Positions 33,844 through 42,293 of a stretch of 64,000 nucleotides of DNA are shown piece by piece; position 1 is the first letter of the stretch, and every line of letters begins with the position of its first letter. A program made the translations under genes and the position numbers. Where the stretch lies: NCBI RefSeq assembly GCF_946476835.1, contig NZ_CAMKWA010000003.1, forward strand, positions 124,001-188,000. Direction: 5' to 3'. The notes below the pieces were generated by a model. That model had not been told where the DNA came from. It saw only the letters and a program-made list of their open reading frames with translations, and did no database searches. The stretch comes from an uncultured Neokomagataea sp. (GTDB lineage: Bacteria > Pseudomonadota > Alphaproteobacteria > Acetobacterales > Acetobacteraceae).

Positions 33844-36053
33844 GCTGGACGGCCCTGAAACGCCCAAATGATCATCGCTTTGCGCCTCCTCTTATTGATG
33901 AGGGGGATCCACCGAATGGCTTGCGGGCGTTATGGGCTGAGATGGCCTCTGTTCCGGGACGGTGGCGTAATACGCTTTTGTTAACGGCGCAGGTGATTGT
34001 GATGCTTGTGATTGGGGAGGTGTTTCGCATTCCTCAATTGGCAGTCATGGTCTTTATTTGTTTTTTCCTTTCTGGGAACGACACGGCTTCGACCATTAAA
34101 AGCGCAGTGATGGGCGGAGGGGTTATTCTCTTTGGCACAGGGCTGACGATTATTTTCTTGATGTTCACCCTGTCTGAGCCAGGGTTGCGTTTACCTTTTA
34201 TGCTGCTGTTGACGCTTGGCGCAGGTTTTTTTGCTCAAGCGATGACCCTTGGGCCGTTTGTGAATATTCTGTTGTTCTGGACCGTCTATATGATGTTGAA
34301 CGCAGATACGCTTCAGACGGTTGGGTATGGAATTGGGGCCTTTGTCGGCAATACGACGGAGAGCATTCTTCCGGACGCTGACTTCTTACCGCCTGAAGAG
34401 TCCTTGTTGCATCTCATGCTGTGGACCGGTGGGATTTTTGTGATCGCGTTGGTGGCCATGGTGGCGGCTAATCGTATTGCAGGGCATGATCCGATTATTA
34501 TGCTGCGTAAGGGGCTGGTGGACCGTTTATGTGCGGTAGCCAGTCTGTTTGAGATGGATTGCCTATCCGAAGCGCCAGAGGCCCGAAAAGTTTCCGCTTT
34601 GGCGGAACAAGGGACGGTTGGGTTACGTCGCTTCCATGATTTGGCCGCTCAATTACACCCAGAATTACCGAGGCATCGTGCGGGTCTTGCGATGATCCGT
34701 AGTATGACGCGGTTGGTCATGATCGCGGCGGCATGGACGCGCTTGGAAGGGGATGGCGGCTCTGGTCTGTTAAAGGCTTCGGGCCAGATGGCGCAGCGTT
34801 GTGCGGCTGTGTTGTTAAAGCGTTCTGGTGCACGGGCCGCTTTGGAAGCGGATACGACGCGCCTTGAAGCGTTAGCAGATAAAATGAAGGGCGATGCTGC
34901 GCGCTATCCGCTGGGCGTTGAGTTGGCACGGACCTTGACGGTTATCCGAGCATTATTGTTGAAGCCTGATGCGCAGGCGCATGGCTTTGTTTATGATATT
35001 ACGGCGCAGACTCAGGGCTGGTTTAAGCCTGATGCGTTTCGTAATCCGGGTTATGTGCAGGCGGCGATCAAACTCGCGCTCTCCGTGGTCATTTGTTATG
35101 GGATTACGCGCTTTACACAATGGCCAAGCATTAGCACCTGCGTGGTAACGTGCTTCCTCGTATCTCAAGGTACGGTTGGCGATACGGTCCATAAAATGAC
35201 GTTGCGTCTGGTCGGTGCTTTAGTTGGTGCGGCGTTAGGGATCGGCACGATTTTGTGGGTGATGCCGTATCTGACGGATATAACGGATCTCATCCTCGTG
35301 GTGTTGCCCGTGACGTTATTGGCCGGGTGGGTGAAGAGCGGCAGTGAGCGGATTGCTTATGCCGGGGTGCAAACCTCCATGGCATATTTTCTAACGGTTT
35401 TGCAGGGATATGGCCCAACGCTGGATATGGCGACAGCGCGTGATCGTGTGGTGGGTATCTTCATCGGCAATGTTGTTGTGTATGTTATTTCCACGTCATT
35501 ATGGCCTGTGAGTGTGGCGTCTATCGCCCGTAAACATGTGGTGAGTGCGCTGCATGTTTTGGGGGATTTGACTGTGTATCGCCGCCATGACCGTTATGCG
35601 TTGGTGGAAGTCGGGCAAGAGCGTTTACGTGAGGCGTTTGGCCGTGCCATTGCAGCGGTACGCAGTTCCGTCATGAATGAGCCACTGGAAGCTGCGCGCG
35701 TGAATACGCGGCGCGGACATCGGAAAGTCGATGCGCGGATTGTGACGGAAATCCAGATGTTGGCTATTCCGGTTGCGATTATTGCGGATGCTCATCAAGA
35801 GCCAAGTGACGAGGTTGGCGCGCATACGGAAGCCATGAAGACTTGGCTAGAGCATTTTGGGCGCTGGGTTCTGAATGGGCAGGATGGTGAATCTCTGCGG
35901 GATGCTTTGCCCGTGCCGCCTGAACTCCCGCACGACCCAGAGCGTGGATTTTGGTTCGCTGTGTTTGATGAACGTCTTCGAGCCATTTTGGATGAACTTT
36001 TGCCGGCCACTGCGCCGCAGGGTGAGCGCCACCACACGGTGCTGTCAGCATAA
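33840..36053 (+). CDS. mdtO: FUSC-family inner-membrane transporter, MdtO-like
   Basis: 737 residues. Two blocks of about six membrane helices each lie near residues 40-215 and 410-560, with a cytoplasmic domain after each, the fusaric-acid-resistance (FUSC) layout shared by MdtO and AaeB. Residues 40-60 (LLTAQVIVMLVIGEVFRIP) and GNDTASTIKSAVMGGGV mark the first block, and WPSISTCVVTCFLVSQGTVG the second. It is the likely energised inner-membrane component, exporting aromatic acids or drugs. It sits in a ytcA-mdtN-mdtO-mdtP order. Confidence 0.88.
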   Translation: MSWTALKRPNDHRFAPPLIDEGDPPNGLRALWAEMASVPGRWRNTLLLTAQVIVMLVIGEVFRIPQLAVMVFICFFLSGNDTASTIKSAVMGGGVILFGTGLTIIFLMFTLSEPGLRLPFMLLLTLGAGFFAQAMTLGPFVNILLFWTVYMMLNADTLQTVGYGIGAFVGNTTESILPDADFLPPEESLLHLMLWTGGIFVIALVAMVAANRIAGHDPIIMLRKGLVDRLCAVASLFEMDCLSEAPEARKVSALAEQGTVGLRRFHDLAAQLHPELPRHRAGLAMIRSMTRLVMIAAAWTRLEGDGGSGLLKASGQMAQRCAAVLLKRSGARAALEADTTRLEALADKMKGDAARYPLGVELARTLTVIRALLLKPDAQAHGFVYDITAQTQGWFKPDAFRNPGYVQAAIKLALSVVICYGITRFTQWPSISTCVVTCFLVSQGTVGDTVHKMTLRLVGALVGAALGIGTILWVMPYLTDITDLILVVLPVTLLAGWVKSGSERIAYAGVQTSMAYFLTVLQGYGPTLDMATARDRVVGIFIGNVVVYVISTSLWPVSVASIARKHVVSALHVLGDLTVYRRHDRYALVEVGQERLREAFGRAIAAVRSSVMNEPLEAARVNTRRGHRKVDARIVTEIQMLAIPVAIIADAHQEPSDEVGAHTEAMKTWLEHFGRWVLNGQDGESLRDALPVPPELPHDPERGFWFAVFDERLRAILDELLPATAPQGERHHTVLSA

Positions 36054-36066
36054 GCGAGGGCGGGGC

Positions 36067-37638
36067 ATGGTAAAGAAGAGTACAGATATGATGAAGCGGA
36101 GTTCCCTCGTACTATGCGCTGCGTGGGGTTTGTCGTTGGCTGCGTGTAATGATACGCGTGACCTTGCACCAGAGCGAGCAGACCAGCCTTGGCAGCCTTC
36201 TCCGACGGTGATGGCGCATAATGGTTTGGTGATGCCGCCGGGGCAGCAGGGCTTTGCTGCGCCGCGTGAGGTAGGAAGTACGGCCCTTTTGCAGGCGCGT
36301 GTTGAGCGTTTTGATGGCGGTGGTGCGCCGCTATCCCTTGTTGAATTGATTGATGTGGCGGAGCGGACAAATCCTCAGACGCGCATGGCGTGGGAGTCTG
36401 CGCGTCAGGCGGCGATAGGTGTTGGTTTGTCGCGGGCTGCTTTATTGCCGCAACTGACATTTTCGGCGATGGGGGGCTTTCAGCGTATGGCGTTCCCGTT
36501 GCCGAGTTATTTATCGCAGCGTGGCTATTTGACCTCGAATGGAGAGGCATTTTATCCGAAGTTAGAGCTGGATTATTTGTTGTTTGATTTTGGGCAGACG
36601 CGCGCTCAGATTCAGGAAGCACAGCAAGGGGCGCTTGCGGCGGATTATGGTTTTACGCAGGTTCACCAGACGTTGATTTTGGCCGTTACGAAGGCGTATT
36701 ATACGTATCAATCTGCCCAGCAGATGGTGCAGGCTGCACAGAGTGCAGAAGAGAATGCGGCGTTGTTATTGCGGGCAGCACAAGCGCGGCATGTGCATGG
36801 TGAAGCTACAGTTGTTGATGTGGCAATCGCTCAGCGCAATGCGGCGCAGGCGGCGTTTGATCATGAGCGGGCTCAAGATGGCGAGCATGAAGCCAAGCAT
36901 GCTTTGCTGGCGGCGATGGGACTGCCCGCGACAATGGATTTAGCGGTGCAAAAGATGGATGGGCAGCATCTGCCCAATACTCTGCCTAGCAACGTACAGG
37001 GTTTGATTAATCAGGCATTACAGGCACGGCCAGATGTTCTCGCAGATTTGGCGAAGTTGCGCGCAGCGGATGCAGCCGTTGCTGCGGCCAAAGCCAGCCT
37101 CGCGCCGCGGATTGCGGTGGCGGGTATTATGCAGGGTTATATGGGGGCGTTGAAAACCTATGGTACGCAGCAATCCGCCCCGGCAGCGACCATCGCGCAG
37201 CCGGAAGGAAGTGCGTTTTTGCAAATGAATTGGCCGCTTTATCAGGGTGGTGCACGGGCCAATAGCATTCATTTGGCAGAATCGCGCCGTCAACAAGCCG
37301 AGGCGGCGCTCGCGCAAGATCGTATTACGGTTGAGCGTGAGGTGGCGGATGGGCAGGACGAGTTGAGCACGACTTTGGCGCAATTACGCTCCGCGCGTGT
37401 GCTTTGTACGGCTGCACAAACGGCGTTTAGAGGGGCTTCGGCGGCTTATGCGCAAGGCGTTGGGACATTAACGGATGCTTCTAATGCTGCGACTGCCCTT
37501 TATCAGGCGCAGGCTTCCCTCGCAGTAAGTGAAGCGCAGGCTTTCACGAGTGCTGCTGTGTTGGCACATGCCACGGGCCGTTTGGTATCTTCGTCTGCCA
37601 TGACCACGGCATTTCGTGATGATGCGGTAAGCCCGTAA
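36067..37638 (+). CDS. mdtP: Outer-membrane efflux lipoprotein, MdtP/NodT-type
   Basis: 523 residues from ATG 36067, 13 bases after the FUSC stop. The lipobox SLAAC in GLSLAACNDT near residue 25 makes it a lipoprotein. The TolC-family repeat structure is evident: FSAMGGFQRM, then YLLFDFGQTRAQIQEAQQ, long Ala/Gln-rich helices, and the second repeat with LNWPLYQGGARANSI-like QMNWPLYQGGARAN. It should form the outer-membrane channel of the tripartite pump. The frame continues upstream into the FUSC gene but that part is only a shadow. Confidence 0.9.
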   Translation: MVKKSTDMMKRSSLVLCAAWGLSLAACNDTRDLAPERADQPWQPSPTVMAHNGLVMPPGQQGFAAPREVGSTALLQARVERFDGGGAPLSLVELIDVAERTNPQTRMAWESARQAAIGVGLSRAALLPQLTFSAMGGFQRMAFPLPSYLSQRGYLTSNGEAFYPKLELDYLLFDFGQTRAQIQEAQQGALAADYGFTQVHQTLILAVTKAYYTYQSAQQMVQAAQSAEENAALLLRAAQARHVHGEATVVDVAIAQRNAAQAAFDHERAQDGEHEAKHALLAAMGLPATMDLAVQKMDGQHLPNTLPSNVQGLINQALQARPDVLADLAKLRAADAAVAAAKASLAPRIAVAGIMQGYMGALKTYGTQQSAPAATIAQPEGSAFLQMNWPLYQGGARANSIHLAESRRQQAEAALAQDRITVEREVADGQDELSTTLAQLRSARVLCTAAQTAFRGASAAYAQGVGTLTDASNAATALYQAQASLAVSEAQAFTSAAVLAHATGRLVSSSAMTTAFRDDAVSP

Positions 37639-37651
37639 GTTTAGGTGTGGT

Positions 37652-38101
37652 ATGCAAGGGCATGAGCAAGACGTTCCTCCGCTGGGGCGCATGATTGGAC
37701 GTATTGCCCGCCGCTGGCGGCAAATGATTGATGCGCGGTTGCAGCCTTACGGTGTGACGGACGCAACATGGTTGCCTCTTTTAGAGCTGGATAAGGCTGT
37801 TGAGCCTATGCATCAAAAGGATATTGCGGCGTCTCTGGGGGTGGATAATTCGGCCGTTGTTCGTGTGCTGAACACGTTAGAGCAGCGTGGTTTAGTGCAG
37901 CGCGTACCCGATAATAGGGATCGGCGGGCACGGGCTGTGAGTTTGACGGCTGAAGGACGGCAGCGTGTGAGTGAGATTTACCGCTTATCGGCCCAGATGG
38001 AAGAGACGTTATTGGCGGGGGTAACCGCAGAAGAACTCCGCGTTACCCGTAAGGTCTTAGGAGTGATTATGCACCGGATTGATCAAAAGGCAGGGGGTTA
38101 A
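37652..38101 (+). CDS. MarR-family transcriptional regulator
   Basis: 149 residues with a winged helix-turn-helix: MHQKDIAASLGVDNSAVVRVLNTLEQRGLVQR, then the wing PDNRDRRARAVSLTAEG. MarR proteins are dimeric repressors that release DNA on binding phenolic or other small ligands. It lies 13 bp after mdtP, as the last gene of the efflux operon, so it probably controls it, possibly in feedback. Most such regulators are first or divergent; placement at the end is less common. Its 3' end overlaps the ybaK stop by four bases on the opposite strand. Confidence 0.88.
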   Translation: MQGHEQDVPPLGRMIGRIARRWRQMIDARLQPYGVTDATWLPLLELDKAVEPMHQKDIAASLGVDNSAVVRVLNTLEQRGLVQRVPDNRDRRARAVSLTAEGRQRVSEIYRLSAQMEETLLAGVTAEELRVTRKVLGVIMHRIDQKAGG

Positions 38102-38583
38102 GGCGAAGTCAAATCAGCGATTAATGCACTACTGGCAGCAAGTGCATTTTCTGGTGTGATGCTGAGGAGAAGGCCACGCGCCCCGGCATTTATGATGAGT
38201 TGAGGGTGTTTTTCATCAAGCGCATGTTTGTCAAAAATAATAGGGCAAGGGCGTTTTTGCCCAAAGGGGCTGACGCCGCCAATTTGGTACCCGGTGTGGC
38301 TTTCCGCGTCGGGGCGTTGCATCATCTTCGCTTTACGGCCGTTTAAGGCTTGCGCTACGCGGGCGAAGTTCATTTCACAATCGACCGGCAGTACGACGCA
38401 GGCTGGGTTCCCATCAACCTTGACCATTAATGTTTTGAGTACGGCTTTAGGGTTTGCTTGTAAGGCCTGAGCTGCGGCGATGCCGAGGCGATCAACCGAT
38501 GAATCATATGCGTATTCATGGAGAGTATAAGGGATCGATAAGGCATCAAGCCATAATGTTGCGGGGGTTTGGTGGTTGGTCAT
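38098..38583 (-). CDS. ybaK: YbaK-type aminoacyl-tRNA deacylase
   Basis: 161 residues with the YbaK/ProX fold: TLHEYAYDSSVDRLGIAAAQALQ, KTLMVKVDGNPACVVLPVDCEMNFARVA and GYQIGGVSPFGQK (the catalytic GXXXP-type loop). YbaK hydrolyses Cys-tRNA(Pro) misacylated by ProRS, and sometimes Cys-tRNA(Cys), in the cytoplasm. A CIIFDKHALD-like IIFDKHALDEK and INAGARGLLLSI complete the pattern. It is divergent from znuA across a 160-bp region that holds a Zur-like site. Confidence 0.92.
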   Translation of the reverse strand: MTNHQTPATLWLDALSIPYTLHEYAYDSSVDRLGIAAAQALQANPKAVLKTLMVKVDGNPACVVLPVDCEMNFARVAQALNGRKAKMMQRPDAESHTGYQIGGVSPFGQKRPCPIIFDKHALDEKHPQLIINAGARGLLLSITPENALAASSALIADLTSP

Positions 38584-38698
38584 GGGGCATATCTTTTGAG
38601 GCTATGAGGTGTTTTATTATGACAAAAAATGTCTTAAGCAGCCACTCCCCCTACCGTTGCATTATGCGCGGGGGAGAGATGCGTAGCCAAAAAAGGCA

Positions 38699-38713
38699 TG
38701 TTACACTATAACA
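38699..38713. promoter_or_regulatory. Zur-like operator upstream of the zinc importer
   Basis: A near-perfect 15-bp palindrome TGTTACACTATAACA, close to known alphaproteobacterial Zur boxes (TGTTATN3ATAACA type), 30 bp before the znuA start. Repression by zinc-loaded Zur is inferred. Confidence 0.65.
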
Positions 38714-38743
38714 AGCGCTCTTCTGTTTTATTCTGCTGGTCTC

Positions 38744-39619
38744 ATGACTATTTTTTCACGATGTGCTGTAGTTTGTACCCTGTTGTTATGGGGGGGCGTC
38801 TGGTCTTGTGGGCAGGCGGCAGAGCGCCCTGTGCGGGTTGTGTGCGTTGAATCCGCTTGGTGCAATATTGCTGCGCAGATTGGTCGTGATCATGTGCAAA
38901 CGAATGCTATTATTACGACCCCTGGTATAGACCCGCATGAGTTTAGTCCTACCCCAGCCATGGCCCGGGCACTGGCTCAAGCGGACTTTGCACTGATGAA
39001 TGGTGCAACATATGATGACTGGGCGACACCATTTTTGACGCAGACACTGGTGCATTTCAATGTCGGGGAAGAAACCGGATGGGCCCCCGGGGCAGATGCG
39101 CATTTATTTTTGGATCCGCAGATTGTGCGGGGTGTCGCGCAAAAAGTCGCGGTACGTTTGCAGGCGTTATCTCCTGAAAATGCAGCGGTTTTTTCTGCCG
39201 GGTTAGCAGAATTTTTATCGACGGTAGATCAGGTACAGCATCGCCTGTCTACGATACGAATGACTCATAATCATGTGCTCTATGCTGCGACGGAGACACA
39301 AGGCACGGCATTATTTGCACAGGCCGGCTTACAATTAGTGGATGTGCGTTATGCGCAAGCTATTGCGCAGCACGCGGCCCCTTCACCACGTGATGAAGCC
39401 GCGTTAGAACTCGCCCTGCAAGAGCATAAGGTTGCATTTTTAGTTGTAAATCCAGCTGTGCAGGCACCGCAGATCGACCATTTGAAGGCGCTGGCACAGG
39501 AGGCTGGTGTATCGATCATACAAGTGGGCGAAACGCTGCCGCAGGGTATGTCTTGGCAAGAGTGGGTGATGCAGATTTTGGACCAAACGGATAAGGCACT
39601 CAATGCAGGCCACCTCTAA
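38744..39619 (+). CDS. znuA: Zinc ABC transporter substrate-binding protein, ZnuA-like
   Basis: 291 residues with a signal peptide (cut near SCGQAAE). The metal-site His residues are in DPHEFSPTP (about 66) and DAHLFLDPQ (about 120), with a third in the TRMTHNHVLYAATETQ-like MTHNHVLY segment. The family is cluster A-I (TroA/ZnuA) for zinc or manganese. The His-rich acidic loop of many ZnuA proteins is absent. A Zur-type palindrome supports zinc. It binds metal in the periplasm and overlaps znuC by 17 bases. Confidence 0.85.
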   Translation: MTIFSRCAVVCTLLLWGGVWSCGQAAERPVRVVCVESAWCNIAAQIGRDHVQTNAIITTPGIDPHEFSPTPAMARALAQADFALMNGATYDDWATPFLTQTLVHFNVGEETGWAPGADAHLFLDPQIVRGVAQKVAVRLQALSPENAAVFSAGLAEFLSTVDQVQHRLSTIRMTHNHVLYAATETQGTALFAQAGLQLVDVRYAQAIAQHAAPSPRDEAALELALQEHKVAFLVVNPAVQAPQIDHLKALAQEAGVSIIQVGETLPQGMSWQEWVMQILDQTDKALNAGHL

Positions 39620-40319
39620 GACTATGCCTGTTTTGTCATTGCGGGATGTGACGCTTGCGCATGGGGCGCATGTGCTCGTGCGGTCATGCAGCTGTGATGT
39701 GCCTCTTTCTGGGATGACGCTGCTGAGTGGTCGTAACGGCGCAGGGAAATCAACGTTTTTACAAGCCCTTTTGGGTATGGTGCGGCCTGTTCATGGGGAC
39801 TTGTTGTTAGATGGCATCCCCGTTGAGCAGGTGAAAGCGCGTTTTGGGTATATGCCGCAAGGGCGTAGTGAAATGCCCGGCCGTACAGAAGGCGCGTTGG
39901 CGATTCCGGCTTTGGCGCATATTCGTGCGGCACTCTATGGCCAGCGCTGGGGGATGTGGCCATCGTTTCAGAAAGAGAGAGACGCTTTAGAAGCGTTGTT
40001 AGCCCGTGTAGGTATTCCTAATGGGCGGCAAAGTTATGTGCATCGGCCTTTAGGGCAGTTATCCGGGGGAGAGCGGCAACGTGTCGCGCTGGCACAGGCT
40101 TTGGCACCTCTGCGCTATGTGGAGCGGGCCGTGCTTCTCTTGGATGAGCCGTTGGCTGCGTTGGATGCGCCCGGGCGTGATGCGCTTTTAGCATTACTGG
40201 CTGATTTAACAGCTTCGGGTACGGCTGTTGTGCTGACATCTCATGATATGGCGGGGTTAGTTGGTATGACGTCCCGCAATGTAACCTTGATGGAAGAGAC
40301 GCTGCATGTTTGCGTTTGA
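39603..40319 (+). CDS. znuC: Zinc ABC transporter ATP-binding protein, ZnuC-like
   Basis: 238 residues. Walker A is SGRNGAGKST, the signature is LSGGERQRVALAQAL, and Walker B is AVLLLDEPLAALD, with the H-loop in TSHD. The ATG at 39603 lies inside znuA; an ATG 21 bases later is a possible alternative. It powers uptake through the permease encoded next, overlapping it by 14 bases. Confidence 0.88.
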   Translation: MQATSKTMPVLSLRDVTLAHGAHVLVRSCSCDVPLSGMTLLSGRNGAGKSTFLQALLGMVRPVHGDLLLDGIPVEQVKARFGYMPQGRSEMPGRTEGALAIPALAHIRAALYGQRWGMWPSFQKERDALEALLARVGIPNGRQSYVHRPLGQLSGGERQRVALAQALAPLRYVERAVLLLDEPLAALDAPGRDALLALLADLTASGTAVVLTSHDMAGLVGMTSRNVTLMEETLHVCV

Positions 40320-41115
40320 GTTTATGCGCCATGCGGCAATGGGGTGCGTGTTGGTATCGCTCCTTGCGGGGCTCGTTGGGTGGTTTTTGCTCTTACGGGG
40401 GCAGGCTTTTGCTGCGCATAGCTTAACGCATGTGGGGTTTAGCGGCGCGGCAGGCGCTGTGTGGTTGGGGTTCTCTCCATTAATGGGGATGGGCGTCTTT
40501 AGTCTCTTAGCGGGTTGTGTTTTGGGCTATGAAATGCCGCAGGGGCGGCAGCCTTTAAACCGAGACGGTATGACAGGGCTTGTACTATCCGCCAGTCTGG
40601 GGTTGGGAATGTTGTTTCTGCATTTCTCAAATGGTGCATCCAGTATGGTCACGACGTTGCTATTTGGCGATGTTTTGGGGCTCAGTCGTGCATCACTTCA
40701 AACCTTGATTGGTGTGACGGCTGTGTGCTGTGCGGTTTTGGCGGTGGTAGGGCGGCCGCTTTTATTCGCGAGTTTAAACCCGGAAATGGCTTTGGCGCGT
40801 GGTGTGCCGGTGCGATTGCTCTCTCTGGCGTTGATGCTTGTTTCGGCCTTGGCCTGTGCTGTGTGTTCAGAAATTGCCGGGGCTTTGCTGTCTTTTAGCC
40901 TGATGGTAGGCCCCGCGGCGACTGCGTTGCGCTTAGGCTTGTCCCCATTATGGGGCATGGTTGCGTCTGTTATGATGGCGCTTGTGCTCTCTTTGGGGGG
41001 GCTAGTACTTTCATGGCAGACGGATGTTCCTGTACCATTTTGGATCGGTGCGGGGGCTTTAGTGCTTTATATGATTGCAGGTGGCTTTATACGGCTGCGG
41101 CGTATGGCCTTATGA
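40306..41115 (+). CDS. znuB: Zinc ABC transporter permease, ZnuB-like
   Basis: 269 residues, highly hydrophobic with about eight to nine membrane helices, and the family's conserved AAHSLTHVGFSGAAGA and RGVPVRLLSLALMLVSALA regions. ABC-3 (zinc/manganese) permeases have exactly this layout. It follows znuC with overlapping ends, so the three genes form one operon in the inner membrane. No fourth component is present. Confidence 0.88.
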   Translation: MFAFEFMRHAAMGCVLVSLLAGLVGWFLLLRGQAFAAHSLTHVGFSGAAGAVWLGFSPLMGMGVFSLLAGCVLGYEMPQGRQPLNRDGMTGLVLSASLGLGMLFLHFSNGASSMVTTLLFGDVLGLSRASLQTLIGVTAVCCAVLAVVGRPLLFASLNPEMALARGVPVRLLSLALMLVSALACAVCSEIAGALLSFSLMVGPAATALRLGLSPLWGMVASVMMALVLSLGGLVLSWQTDVPVPFWIGAGALVLYMIAGGFIRLRRMAL

Positions 41116-41213
41116 GGTAGGGCAACCGTTGGCAGTGTGGAGTGTTTGAGGCGCGTTGCTCTACAGGCATTGTATAGAGGGCGCGTTATATCTGTCCGTG
41201 GATAGGAGCGGTG

Positions 41214-42074
41214 ATGTCTTGGAGTGGGGCGGATGTCACGTACTATAAACGTACAGATTGCTCACGCGGGATAATCCGTAAGCGTTATTCGAGTGTTGAG
41301 AAAAAAGAGCGGGAACGGCACGCCTATGCGGTTATGGCTGGGAGTGGTTTAACACCGGCCTTATGTGGCTCTGGTGAAGAGCATACAGGTTCTGCCTATA
41401 ATGACATTGAAGCCTTGGAAAGTTCAGACTGTATTTTGGATTTTGTCGTTAATGCGCAGCACCGTGTGGATGCTGGGGCACTGCTCGGAAGGGTAACGGC
41501 ATATTCTCGGGCATATTTGGCGGTCCAAGGTGTTCCACATTTTACGCTTTTTCAGCGATCATGTTCATGGCCGGATTTTCTGAAAAATAAGATGGATGGG
41601 TGGGAGAGAAATATCACTACTCTCTATGCTGATATCCCAGATGGTCTTTTGAAAGCTGCGTTCAGACGGTGTCAGCGCGCGGTTGATATGATGACGCGTG
41701 GTTATGAATTATCGCTGATTCATGGGGATTATACGCAGCAAAATATTTTATGGGATACAGAGCAGAACGCGTGGAAAGTGATTGATTTTGGAGCGGCTTT
41801 AATCGGGGATGCACGTTTTGATTTAGGTAAAATTATTTGGGTGAATGGCTCACTTGAGGACAGTAATGCGCTCAAGTGTTTTATGAGGGCTTGGGAGAAA
41901 TCTGCTTATAGAGAGGTGTATTATGAGCAGATGATGTTTTATGCGCATTTGCATGCGTTAGCGGCGATAGACTGGGTATTACGCCAGTCAGTGCATGATC
42001 AGAATGCACTGACACGGGGCGCTGATTTCCTGCGCCGTGCGGTTCATGTGCTACGTTGTGCGCGTTCTTTTTAA
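41214..42074 (+). CDS. Phosphotransferase of the APH/choline-kinase fold
   Basis: 286 residues from ATG 41214 (a GTG codon directly precedes it). The catalytic loop reads LIHGDYTQQNILWD, giving HGDxxxxN, and the metal-binding IDFGAALIGDARFDLGKI follows. The N-terminal lobe has RKRYSSVEKKERERHAYAVM, with the ATP-binding Lys pattern weak. It could phosphorylate a sugar, lipid A core, choline or an antibiotic; no evidence chooses. The gene stands alone after znuB and converges on a small membrane-protein gene. Confidence 0.7.
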   Translation: MSWSGADVTYYKRTDCSRGIIRKRYSSVEKKERERHAYAVMAGSGLTPALCGSGEEHTGSAYNDIEALESSDCILDFVVNAQHRVDAGALLGRVTAYSRAYLAVQGVPHFTLFQRSCSWPDFLKNKMDGWERNITTLYADIPDGLLKAAFRRCQRAVDMMTRGYELSLIHGDYTQQNILWDTEQNAWKVIDFGAALIGDARFDLGKIIWVNGSLEDSNALKCFMRAWEKSAYREVYYEQMMFYAHLHALAAIDWVLRQSVHDQNALTRGADFLRRAVHVLRCARSF

Positions 42075-42217
42075 AAAGAACTTTGCATGTGGGTTAAAGT
42101 AAAGTGAATTAAAACAATAAAAGAAATGAGTGCGATGTGTAAAATGACGAGCCATTTCAGGGTGATGACATTGGCATCTTGTGGTTTGTCAAAGTCTACG
42201 TCGAAAGGAAGGCTCAT
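42071..42217 (-). CDS. 48-residue single-span membrane protein
   Basis: A short frame from the ATG at 42217, with GGAG seven bases upstream, beginning MSLPFDVDFDKPQDAN. One membrane helix runs from about residue 21 to 41 (LKWLVILHIALISFIVLIHF). The C-terminal tail is short. It does not match a family I can name. Its stop overlaps the end of the convergent phosphotransferase gene. Strong ribosome site and a clean transmembrane pattern argue for a real gene. Confidence 0.6.
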   Translation of the reverse strand: MSLPFDVDFDKPQDANVITLKWLVILHIALISFIVLIHFTLTHMQSSF

Positions 42218-42293
42218 GATACAACTCCAAACTGTAGCAGTGATTCAGAAGTAACAGAAAAAAGGATAAAGAAGCCAGTTTTCTCGCTGAAGA

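Noticed and set aside
35795-36622. A 275-residue antisense frame over the mdtO/mdtP junction
   Set aside because: It covers two convincing sense genes and shows only low-complexity Pro/Ser/Ala content.
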